Assembly: GCF_002591975.1 (NCBI RefSeq)
Contig: NZ_NVQE01000041.1
Coordinates: 1 to 49,756 of the forward strand
Length of the DNA: 49,756 bases
Origin: Mycobacterium neglectum
GTDB lineage: Bacteria; Actinomycetota; Actinomycetes; Mycobacteriales; Mycobacteriaceae
Direction of reading: 5' to 3'
How positions within the stretch are numbered: the stretch's first letter is position 1; every line of letters begins with the position of its first letter. A program made the position numbers and the translations under genes. The notes beneath the pieces were generated by a model. It was not told the origin of the DNA. It did not search any database and worked only from the letters and a program-made list of their open reading frames with translations. Shown here piece by piece: positions 23,245 through 34,300 of the stretch.

Positions 23245-23531
23245 TTACGCCCAGGCATCGTCCTGCTGTTCGAGATGGTCCGCGGCGGCCCTCAGGCTTC
23301 TTGCGTAGTGGTCGAGCAGGTTAGTCTTAGCATCGATCGAGCCCGCCACCCAGTCCTACTGAGATCGGTAACCCTGCGCACCGACAGCGAACTGGTTGCC
23401 GATCTTGTCGTTCCCCCAGCCCAAAAGCTGAGTCACCAGATCAGCTTCCGGAGATCGTAGGACTACACGGATCGCCGTTCCGACCCGACGAGATACGACA
23501 CCCACTGCAGATGGCCGGGAATATGTAGGTC
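23245..23531 (-). pseudogene. Remnants of a second WXG100/channel head of the effector cassette
   Basis: Reading the minus strand, 23531-23463 encodes DLHIPGHLQWVSYLVGSE, matching the N-terminus of the channel-like protein (DIQIPPSVQWVSYLAGG). Then about 23455-23245 encodes LLGWGNDKIGNQFAVGAGQY and, after an internal TAG (23356-23358), DWVAGSIDAKTNLLDHYARS, ending LEQQDDAWA. That matches the C-terminal half of the intact WXG100 protein at 35918-36220. The two fragments are in different frames and in the reverse order of the intact cluster. No start or complete frame survives. This is decayed DNA of an earlier or duplicated cassette. Confidence 0.85.
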
Positions 23532-23600
23532 ACCGCAAGCCACGGTATTGCCGGTGACCTCAGCAGGCATTAATACATTGAGCGACAAGCACTTCGCCAG

Positions 23601-25121
23601 CTAGCTGATCAACACGCCGGCGAGGCTGAGCTGGTTGACTGCAGCGGCAACGTCGGCGTCCGGCTTGTCCGCGAATACGGCGGCGACGTCGGTCGGCGTA
23701 GCGGTGTGGCTGACCGCAGCGGCCAGCAAGGCCTCGCATTCGTCTTCTGCACCGGTACCCGCTTGACTGATCATTGCCCGGATGGTGTCTTCGGGTGTGA
23801 GCACCGGGGGAAGTGCGACGGCAAGTTCGCCCGACGTGTCGGTGCCGCCCCGGTACCACTGACCGTCGGCCCACCAGTAACAGAAAGTCAAAAGGCCGTT
23901 GCGATTACGCGTGTTGAGCGCGCTGTCGTTGACCCAAGCCGGTGCACCGCCGTAGAGATCAGGCATCGGCTCCAGGCCGTTGTAGGCGGCGTCCAGCAGC
24001 TCCGAGTCCCACTTGCCACCCGATAGCACCGCGCGGTCCCCGGGGAGAATGAAGAGTGTCGCACCGCTGCGACCATCGCTCTCGAACCAGAAGTAGCCCG
24101 GGAAAATGCGTGGCCCCCAATCAGATCCGACGCCGGCATACACCGCCGACAGCACGGCCCAGCGAGCCGACAACTCTCCGAACTGCGGGAGGTCCGTGGC
24201 TGCGGCCGCCGTGCGGCCGACGGCCTCGTCTGCGATCTGTGATGTCACCGCTTGCCGGGGATCTCGACCCTGCGCCGCGGGTCCTGCGACATATCCGGCC
24301 AGCCACACCGGCAATTCCTGGCGGGGGTACGCCTCCAAGTCATTGCGGTAGTGCTCGGGCGCCACCAGCTGATCGTCGGGGAACGGTTCGTCGCCGTAGT
24401 CGTATTCCACGGTCGTCTCGCCACGATCGGTGCATGTCAGCAGTAGCCGCAACCAGGGGCCCGCAGGCATCCGCGCCGCGACCTCCCGTTGTTGGCGGAC
24501 CAGCTCGGCGACGGATTGGGGCACTGGCACAAGTCCTGTCCGGTCCTCGGACGAAAACTGGAGTTGGGCGATCTGGGAGGTGACCGTGAACGCAAACACG
24601 GCGGAGAATTCGTCCCACCCGGCCGGGCCCAGCTGGGCCAGCTGCTGCACGATCGGTTCGATCAGCCGCCCCGCCTCGTCGGCGGTTGCAACTTCATCGC
24701 CGACGGTTGAGAGATCTGCATTCTCGCGCGGGCCATCGACGACGGTGAAGTCGGCGAACGCCGGCGGGCCGTCGGATGCGGCGTCCCGGAATTGGCGCTC
24801 GAACTCCGCCATGAAGTCCGACTCGTCCGCAGCACTGCCCGATACCGAGGCGGGTTCTTTCGCCATGAACCTCTCGACCGCCTGCTGCGGTGGAACCGAC
24901 GACGACACCTCCTCGATACGCCCGGAGTCACCGACGAGGAACACCGATCGGCCAACCGGCATCTGCAGGAACGCCATCGGATCGCTCTCGTCGACCTCGA
25001 CCGGCGCATACACGCTCCAGCCGGCCGCAAAGCGGTCGGCCTCCAGCCCATCGGTGGGATAGTCCATGCCCCGCGACCGGATCCACTCCGTCACCATTGA
25101 GATCGCTTGCGTAGCTTCCAC
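23601..25121 (-). CDS. Probable composite immunity protein of the giant effector
   Basis: A 506-residue protein without signal peptide. Residues 1-90 resemble YrhB/Imm35-type immunity domains (GWSVYAPVEV, then GRSVFLVGDSGRIEEV). A middle part (about 150-285) has AARMPAGPWLRLLL, TVEYDYGDEPFPDDQL and YPRQELPVWLAGY, the style of actinobacterial toxin-immunity proteins. A third part (about 310-506) is Trp/Tyr-rich (PGYFWFESDG, FCYWWADGQWYRGG). It lies downstream of the giant toxin and a small coupled gene, the normal place for immunity genes. The start is GTG at 25121. Function is inferred from position and style. Confidence 0.65.
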   Translation of the reverse strand: MEATQAISMVTEWIRSRGMDYPTDGLEADRFAAGWSVYAPVEVDESDPMAFLQMPVGRSVFLVGDSGRIEEVSSSVPPQQAVERFMAKEPASVSGSAADESDFMAEFERQFRDAASDGPPAFADFTVVDGPRENADLSTVGDEVATADEAGRLIEPIVQQLAQLGPAGWDEFSAVFAFTVTSQIAQLQFSSEDRTGLVPVPQSVAELVRQQREVAARMPAGPWLRLLLTCTDRGETTVEYDYGDEPFPDDQLVAPEHYRNDLEAYPRQELPVWLAGYVAGPAAQGRDPRQAVTSQIADEAVGRTAAAATDLPQFGELSARWAVLSAVYAGVGSDWGPRIFPGYFWFESDGRSGATLFILPGDRAVLSGGKWDSELLDAAYNGLEPMPDLYGGAPAWVNDSALNTRNRNGLLTFCYWWADGQWYRGGTDTSGELAVALPPVLTPEDTIRAMISQAGTGAEDECEALLAAAVSHTATPTDVAAVFADKPDADVAAAVNQLSLAGVLIS

Positions 25122-25152
25122 TGCCTATACCTTTCGTACTCTTCCTTCGACC

Positions 25153-25383
25153 CTACGACCGGCGCTGTTCGGCTTCGAGCTCGGTGGCGAGCGCGGCTCG
25201 CTGAGCCTGGTGTCGAGCTAAGGCCTCGGCACTGTAGGCGCGCCACTGCGCTTCCTGTTCATCGGTCATCTCTGCGCCGTGTGCGTCGTTATCCAGATCT
25301 GGATGCTCATCGATGAACCGCTGGAACAGCAAACCCATTTCCCGGCTATGTCTACGGTTGAGGTCGATTCGGCGTGGGTCCAT
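25153..25383 (-). CDS. Small acidic protein coupled to the giant effector gene
   Basis: A 76-residue charged helical protein starting at ATG 25383 (MDPRRIDLNRRH). That start shares a base with the giant gene's stop (TGATG), so translation should be coupled. It contains MGLLFQRFIDEHPDLDNDAH and a Gln/Arg/Ala-rich helix (ARHQAQRAALATELEAEQ). I recognise no domain. Its place between toxin and probable immunity gene suggests an accessory immunity or chaperone role. It is short, but codon use and coupling support it. Confidence 0.7.
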   Translation of the reverse strand: MDPRRIDLNRRHSREMGLLFQRFIDEHPDLDNDAHGAEMTDEQEAQWRAYSAEALARHQAQRAALATELEAEQRRS

Positions 25384-28300
25384 CAGGTCTGGTCCTTCAC
25401 ATACAGGGCGCCCCACCAAGTGACGCCGTTCATCAACTTGTATCCAAGTTTCGGTTCATCACGCGCCGTCATCATCGCAAGCTCCATCGGCTCAGGGATG
25501 TCATTCGCTTCGGGGTCCAACCTGGGCAGCATTGCCGCCAGGACGGCTTTGGCCTGCGGGCCCACCGCGTCCGGTCCTGTCTCCTCCAACATCTCGAGCA
25601 CTGAGATGGCGATGTTGTCGAGCGACTCTTGCAGTTTGTCCGAATGCGGTAGCCAGGTAAAACCTTGTCTGGCCCAGGCGTAGCCGCCATTGTCCAATGC
25701 CGCCTTCAACTCGACGCGATCGACGCCCGAGGCCACGTAGTACGCACCCAATTTCTCGATGACGGCCTTCGAAAAACCTTTACCGCGAAGGTCTTCGTCA
25801 TCGATGCCGATGAGATCTTCGAACACCACGAGCTCGCCACGTGTTTCGGGCTGGGTGTCGCGATAGAAAGTGCGGCCCTGCAGGCCGATCTCTTCGTCCC
25901 CGTTGAAGATCGGACCGCTGACGACGACGCCTTCGTTACCCACCTCGGCACCCATGATCACGTGGTATGGCCCGTACCGGCCGGACAAGTCCAAAGCGAG
26001 TTGGACTGCCCGCGCCAGGTCGGATGCATTGTCGACCACGTCGCCAAGCGGTTCGGCGTACCGGGTGTCCACCTCGCGGCTGGTCAGATCCTCGGCGCGG
26101 TAATCGGCTTGACGCTGCAGGAAATCCGGGTCGTCGGGGACGCCCTGCACATCACCGATAGCATCGGCGGCAGCCAACCGCAGGGGTACGTCGTGCAGCG
26201 GACGCACCGCGTTTCCATCGGAATCGAGATAGCCGACGGCGATACGGCTGACCGCACCGTCACCCCAATACGGGGGCCAGTCCGACCGCACGGTTCGGCC
26301 ATTTCGGCGCTCCTCGAGATAGATGCGTCCACCGTCGTTGACCGCGAGGTAGGCGTGCCCGCCTGTGCGCCCGTCGGACCAGCGGACACTCAAGACCGCT
26401 GCTGAGCCGGGACCGAGGTGCCGCTTCCGAAGCTCGGCGGCCACCTCGTCGTGGCTGGCCACAAAATCCGAGCTGGACCCGACAGCGTCGAACACTGCCC
26501 ATGCCGGGAGGCCGGTGCGTGAGCGTGGCACCGCGACGCGGATGTCCCTCCCGTACCGCTGCGCTACGTTGGCGATGGTGTCGTGCCCGCAGTTGGGATC
26601 GGTACGCCGCTCGAACACGCCGGCAAGCCACGACTTGAACCGGCCGGGCGGGCGCGACGTGATGAACTCCGTGTCCAGCGGCATATACCTGACGAGATTA
26701 AAACCGTCCGTCTGGCGTTGACCGACGCGTTCCAGAAGGCGCTGACCGAGATGGGGATCGTCGGGAGTCGCCAGGTTGGCGATGTCGATGGGTTCGGGCA
26801 GCCGGGGGTGGCTGGGGTTCAACCGCGCCACCATGTCGTCGATCGCAGCGCGCGATTGATCGCTGAGCTCCGGCGACAGCCCGGCCGCCGATCGTTTGAT
26901 GCTGTCCAGCGACTCCTGCAGTAGCTGCGGATCGGTGTTCCAGGTGAAGCCCTGACGCGGCCAGGCGTATCCGCCCTTGTCGTGAGTCTTCAGCTCGATG
27001 CGATCGACCCCGGACCGCACGAAATAGCGTTCGAACTGGCCCGAGTAGGCGCGCGAGAATCCCTTGCCTCGCATAGCCTTGAAGGCGTCTTGGATGACCA
27101 GCCCACTATTGGTGGCCACCAGCTTACCGTCGGCATCGCGGTCGAAGATCCACTGTAATGTGCCGATCTCGGTGTCTCCGTTGAGAATCACCCCAGACAA
27201 TCTGACTTCGCTTCCGAACCGCAAGGCTTCCAACCGAATCCGATACGGGCCGTATTGACCAGACAAATCCGATGCGAGCTGGGTTGCCGCGGCCACGTCG
27301 TCAGTGCCGTCGACCACCTCGCCGAGGCGATCGGCGTACCGCGTGTCGGCCTGCCTGGTCTCCGGGTCCATCGCGCGGTAATGCTGTTGGCTCTGCCCGA
27401 ACTCGGGGGTGCGGTAGTCGGCGGTATCGCGCCACATCGGGTTGCCGACACGGTGGACGGACCGGTCGCCGGCGGGATCGACCGTGCGCAGAAGTCCGCG
27501 ACGCTCGCCCTCGGTCCGGTGGTGTTCGCGTGAGACCGACCTGGATTGTTCGGCGGCGATCCGGCCGAGGTTCACCAGAGCCTCACTGCGCACCCTAGGG
27601 TTGGCCGCCGCATTCGCGTGCAGGAAGTACGCGTGGTGGGTCCCGCCGATGAGTGGGCGATTCATGGCTGCGGGTACCTCGGCGGTGACCCGTACAGCGC
27701 CGAAGAAATCCATTGTCGGGTCGACTCCGAGGCCGAGACCCAGAAGTCGGGCAATGGGACTCAGGATTCGGGTGGTTGAGTCGGTGGTGCGGCCGCCGAG
27801 CGCGGTGACCAAGTCTCGCGATGAGGACGCCGCGAAAACATTGTCCTGATCGAGCCCGAAATCGCGTGCGTGTTGCACCGGGCCCGCGCCGGGCGAACCT
27901 ACCAGCGACACCGTGCGGATCTGACCGGCTAACCGCGCGTCGCGTCCGGCGTGGGCCGTGGCTGTCGACCCGTAGGAGTAGCCGAACACGTGGTTGCCGT
28001 CGAAGTGACCACCGGTGGTCGTGGCACGCCCTGCGTTGAACGCGCTGATATCACTGAAGAGGATGTCTCCGCCGACGCGTGCGAAACTCTGGTTGATCAT
28101 GCGCACGAGCTTCAAACCGCTTGGTGTGTCGTAGCCGATCCACGCGATCGAGGCGGCCTTGAGGTTCGTTTTTTCCCGCATGGTGGACTGCAGATGGTTA
28201 AGGGCACAGCCCGTGTAGAAGCCGAACAGCGAGCGCAGCGTGGTTTGTATCCCGGGTACATGCCACGACACCGAGTCCGCGTCGTACGGGTCGTGTCCGA

Positions 28301-31300
28301 AGCTGAGCACCGCCCGTCCATCACCGCCGAATTCGGCGGGGTCAAATGCCAGCAGCAGCGGCCCATCCACACCGGCGCGTTGGGCGTCGCGCCGGGCCTT
28401 GTCCAGTGCCGCCTCGAACTTGTTGACCCGAGCCAACAGTTTGCGTTCTGCCCTTGTCGGTCGCTCGAACTGATCGATCTTGGTCTGAATACGATCTGCC
28501 TGATCCCGAAGCTGCCGCAGCACCACGTTGTTCGCGGCATCGCGATCGGCAGGCGGAATTCCCTCGGCGTTGCCGATGTCGGCGGGATGCGCATCGATCA
28601 ACAGTTGGCGTTGCTCCGGTGTCAGACCCTTCCACCAGGCGGCGTTGTTCCGCGCCCTGGCCCGCGCCTCCTCCATCGGTCCCAACGGGTTGCGCAGCTC
28701 TCCCGGCGTGACAGGCGGTACTCGTTGCGCCAGAGCATCTTTCACCCTCGCTTCAGCCTCTGATTCCGACCGCTCCGAGACGGGGGTGGTGTCGGCCCCA
28801 GACTGCGATTCGGTGACATCGCCGGGCGTACCTTGGTCACTCGTCGGGATGGTGGCTTCACCCTGCAGCCAGGCACTGGTCCGGCCCGGGTGGTCGGTCG
28901 CGATCCACGTGACTCCGAGGTCGCGCGCGAACTGCACGTCGGCCTGGTCGTTGACCGTCCAGCAGTAGGTCGCCATCCCCCGGGCCGCCGCCAGTTCGAC
29001 CATCTCGGGGTTGGCGCGCAGCGCGGCGATCGACGGGCCGATCGCGGTGGCGCCGATCGTGCCACCGACATGGCGGGTGATCGAACCCAACTGCGTCAGA
29101 CCCAGCTGGACCGTCGGCACATTCGGGGCCCCGCGGTGCACCCGCACCAGCGCGTCGGGGTAGAACGAGATCACCGCGACCCGCGCGTCGGCCGGCGAAG
29201 CCGGGTTGGCGAGTCCGGTGCGGTTCAGCAGATCGACCAGCGCAGTTTCGAGTTCGCCGCCGCGTTGCTTGATCTCGATGAACAACGTCACCGGCTGGTC
29301 GCGGCCGTTCACCAGCTCGAGCAGCCGCTCCAAGGTCAGTATCCCGGTGTCGCCCTGCGCATCGCCCAGTTCGGCGCTCGGATGCCAGCCGCCGAAGTCC
29401 AATGCCTGCAACTGCGCCAGGGTCATCTCGCTGACGTCGCCGGAACCGTTCGACGTGCGATCCACCTTCTTGTCATGGAGGCAGATCAGCTGCCCATCCT
29501 TGGTCAAGTGGATATCGCATTCGAGGGCATTGGCACCCTGGCGCAGGGCTTCTTCGTACGCAGCCAGGGTCTGCTCGGGAAATTCATGTGACGCACCGCG
29601 ATGCGCGACCACCTGGGAGCCGGCATCGGGAGGAAGCCACAAGGTGCGGGAGTGCGCGGCACTCCCGCCCGCATAGACCCGACTACCCACTAGCGGATCA
29701 CCGGCGCCGAACACGTTGCGCACGGCGCGGAACGCCGCGAGGTCGCTATAGAGGACGCCGTCAGGGCCGACCGGGCGAGTCGATGCCCAGGGAAGTCGCA
29801 CTTTCGAGGCTTCATCGCCGACCCAGACGATGGCCGATGCGGACTCAACCTGGTCCAGATTCGCCTGCAGCTGGGTCAGCGCAGATCCGACTTCGGACTG
29901 AAGTCCGTCAATCGAGTGTCTGCCCACATGCCACGACACCGCTTGCGCGTGATAGGGATCCGCGCCGAAGCTCAACAGCACACGGCCCTTGCCGCCGAAC
30001 GCACCCGGGTCGAATGCGAGCAGGAGTGGGCGATCGTGGCCGGCCCGCTCGGCGGCGACGGCCGCCTGCTGCAGTGCCGCATCAATTTGTCGCACCCGCT
30101 CGACCCACTTGCGTTGCCACGACTTGAGACGTCGGCCGTTGGCGGCATCGGCCCTCAGACCGTTAGCGCGATCTCGATATCCCTGTAGCACACGGTGGTT
30201 CGCAGTATCGCGCACGTCTGCGGGGATGCCATCGGCGTTGCCGATCGCGTAGGGGTGAGTCCTCAGCAGTGCCTGGTGCGCCTCGGGATCGCTCGAGAGT
30301 CGGTTCCACCACTCGGCGTTCGCCTGTGCGCGGGTGGCCGCCAGTTCCCCCCGTCCAAGGGGGCTGGCCAATTCTGCGGGCGTCAGCGGCGGAACTCGCT
30401 GGCGCAACGCGCGTTGCGCCGGAGTCGAATCGTCGCCGGCGTCGTGATGGCCGCGGCCGATCTCGTCGGGTTTGGGGAAGCCGACCGGATTGCCGTCGGC
30501 GTCGAGATGCCCGATGGGAGTACTGATGCCGGGCCCGCCGGTGTTCCATCCCGGATTCCACAGATGCCTCGGGCCGTTGCGACGCGGATGTCCGGGATCG
30601 TCGACATACAACAGGGGGCGCCCGACGGCGGGATCATAGGTGCGCTGAGCCGCCCGCACCTTATTGCGCGCGCCTTCGACAAGCGTGCGTCGCTGTTCCG
30701 GAATGACGCTGGCGCCTTGGTTCGCCGCGATCCGGCCGAAGTTGGCCAGCGACTCGCTGCGAACTCGGACCTCCCCATCGTGGGCCGCATACGACCAGTA
30801 CGTGCTGTGAGTTCCGCGCGAGCCGCGGCCGACGTGGTCCATTTCGGCGGTGAATTCCGAGGTGACCCGTCGTGCACCGAACGACTCCATGGCGGGATCG
30901 ACTCCGAGGCCGATCTTGTCAACAGCCCGCCCGCGCCCGCCGGGTTTATCGCTACCGAACGACGTGACCTCGTCGCGGGATGATGCTGCTACGAAGACAT
31001 TGTTCCCGATACCGAAGTCGGCTGCGTGTTTGAGTGGGCCGGCGCCCGGCGACCCGATCAGGGTGATGGTGGTGACCTGACCTCGCAACCGCTGTCCTTC
31101 ACCGGCGTAGCTGATCGACGCGGAGCCGTAGGAGTGCGCGAAGATGTGATTGCCGCTGAAGTGGCTGCCGTCGTTGGCATATGCGTCGCGCCCGGCGTTG
31201 AACGCCGCGATGTCGCTGTACAGCGTCTCGCCACCGGCGCGCGCCATCGTGGGGAACGCCACCCTTGGGTCGAAACTGCCGGGTGCGTTGTAGCCGATGT

Positions 31301-34300
31301 ACGCAAGGGACGACGCGGACAGGTTCTGATCAGTGCGCTTGACCGACTCCAGTTGGTGCACCGCGCGCAACGCCATTGTGCGCAGCTTGTCGATCTTCGT
31401 CGTCATCCCGGGGATATACCAGGACACTGATTCTGCCTTGTACGGGTCATCACCGAAACAGATGATGGCTCGGCCGTTGCCTCCGAAGGCGTCACGGTCG
31501 TAGGCCAGAAGGTATGGACCGCCGACCTCCGCCCCGTGCGCGGCCTTCGCACTGGACCGCATCGCGTCTTCGATCGCCTTCATACGCTCCATGAACGCCA
31601 CTTGCTCACGGTTCAGGGGCAGTCCGTTGTCACGCCGGTTCACCAGATCGTCACGACGCGCCAAATCCTCTTGTAGCCGAGAGTTGTTCGCCTCGTGACG
31701 TACGAGCGGCGGGATTCCCTCGGCATTGCCCAGTTCGGCAGGGTAGGTCGCGAGCAATGCCTTCTGCGCATCCGAGTAGCCTTCTCCTCGTCCGTCGGAC
31801 AGCGACGCCCACCATTTCGCGTTGGCCTCCGCTCGCCCAACCGCCAACTCGGCCTCACCCAACGGGTTGGCCAGCCGGACGGCATCGACCGGCGGAACCC
31901 GCAGCCGCAGTGCGTGATCGGCGAGCTCACGGGCGGTGCGCGCATTGATAGTCGATAGCACGTCGGCTGGCGATGGCGTGCCATCGGCGGTGTCGCTTTC
32001 CGTGGTGGACAGCTCGTTCGGCGAGGTGTGGCCATCGATTTCGGTGGCAGGGGTACGGAACCGCGGATTCCACAGACGACGGGTGTCGCGGTCCCCCGCG
32101 TGCGTCCTGCCGATATCGTCATCGAGCCGCAGCGCGCGCCCATCGGCCGGTTCGATTGTGCGCCAGCCCAGCTGGTGGCGAGGTCGCTCATCGACGGTGC
32201 GGTGTTGTTCTCGGGAAACGTCGTGCTCGGCCGCGATCCGGCCGAAGTTGGCCAATGACTCAGTGCGCACGGGCGGATCGGCGGATCTGTCGACGTACCG
32301 GTAGTACGCGTTGTGTGTGAGATTCGTTCGACGGCTGTCCATCTCGGCGGAAAACTCCGCTGCGATGCGTTGTGCGCCGAATGATTGCATGGACGGATCC
32401 ACTCCGAGGCCGAAGCCGAAGAGCCGGCCCGATGATCCGGGCGTCCGCCCGCCGAGCACCGTGTAGGGATCACGCGACGACGAAGCGACGTAGAAGTTCT
32501 CGGCACCGATGCCGGCATCGCTCGCCTGCTGGAGCGGCCCCGCGCCCGGCGACCCGATCAGAGTGACCGTGCTGACCTGGCGCGCGAGTCGGCCGCCCTT
32601 GGCGGCGTGGCTGGTCGTGGTCGATCCGTACGAATGGCCGAAGATGTGATTGCCGCTGAAGGGTTTGTCGTCGGGGGTTCGGATGTCGTGAGCAGTGTTG
32701 AACGCCCGGATATCGCTGTAGAGAATGGCACCGCCCGCCGCGGCGAACGTGCTACCGGCAGCGCGGAATCCCTTCCACCCGCTTGCCGTGTCGTAGCCAA
32801 TCCAGGCGATCGAGGCTGCATTGATCTTCGGCTCCTCGGCGAGTGTGGACCGCAGTTGGTTCAACGCATCGCCCATCACCGGGCCGATTTGATCGATGTC
32901 CATCCCGCGGCCCGGCACATGCCAGGCGACCGAGGTCGCTTGGTACGGGTCTGAGTTTGTGGTGCCGAAACTGACCAGCGCACGCCCGTCCCCGCCGAAC
33001 GCCGTTGGATCGAAGGCAATCAGCAGCGGGCCTTTCACGCCGGCCTGCGTCGCCACCTCTCCTGCCTTATCTAGGGCCTGTTGGATCCGGTCCAGGCGCG
33101 CCAGTTGCTTGCGTTGGTCCCTGGTGAGTCGTTCCCCGCGATCGAGCCGCTTCTGCAGTTCGGCGCGCTCTTGTTTCATCGACTGCGTGTTTGCCGCGTG
33201 TCGAGCGGTGGCCGGGATTCCTTCGGCATTGCCGATGTCCTGGGGGTAAGTCTCGATCAGTGCGCGTTGTTCACGACCCGTCAGTGAATCCCACCACGTG
33301 GCGTTGTCCCGGGACCTCTCACTCGCCGCTTCCATGAGACCCAACGGATTACGCACTTGATCGGCCTGGTCCGGCGTCAGCCCACGCGCTGCCAATGCGT
33401 TCTCCGCCACTGTGCGCTGTGAGACCTCGTCGCGCCATTGATCCCCGGACCGACCGTCGCCATCGGACGACCCATACCCGCCGTCCGGGTGGCCCTTGGC
33501 GAAACCGATAGCGTCCGCGGCCTTCAGCTTGATGGCCGAGTCTGCAAGGGATGACTCCGGATTGCCGTACTTGTCAAGGTAACCGACGGCTGTCTGCGAG
33601 ACCTGTTGCTCACCCCAGTCCGGCGGCCAAGGCGAACGGATACCCCGGTCAATCAGATAGATCTGATTGCCGTCGTTGACTGCAAGGTAGGTGTGTCCGC
33701 CTTGGCGCTGGCCGGCCCACGACGAGGCAATGATCGCCGACGAGCCGTCCCCGAGAATCCGCAATCGCTTTCGTACCTCTTCGTAGGTAGCGAAGTCGGC
33801 ATCGGAGTCGGCGGCCTCGAATAGCTCCCGGGCTGGCACCCCCTCCGGTGTGATCTCCGCGGTGACGCGGAAGTCTCGACCGTATTTGGCATATCTGCGC
33901 GTCAGCTGGTCAGCGTTCGCGTAGACACAGTTTTCCTTGTCGGCGTCCTGCTGTGGGTCTGGGCCGACGTGATCGGTGTTGGTCCTCGAATCGACCGTCG
34001 GCTGATCACCGTTGGGATCCGTTGGTGTGACCGTGGTTTCGGCGATGCTAGCCACGGGTTCCGTAGCTTGCGATGTGTTAGACGCACCAGCGGACTGTTT
34101 CGCCGGTCCATCGGCTTCAGCGGGCCGAGTCCGGTCGCGCGACGGTTCCCGGCCCTCGCTCGTCGATTGGGTCGGCGCTTTGGTGGCAGGCGGTTGCGAT
34201 GTAGCCGAGGGCGACGTGACAGGCGCTGATGTCGGCGGCGGTGATCCGGTGGTCGGAGGCTGACCGTGGCCATTCGTGGGCGCGGTCGGCGTGGCCGTCA

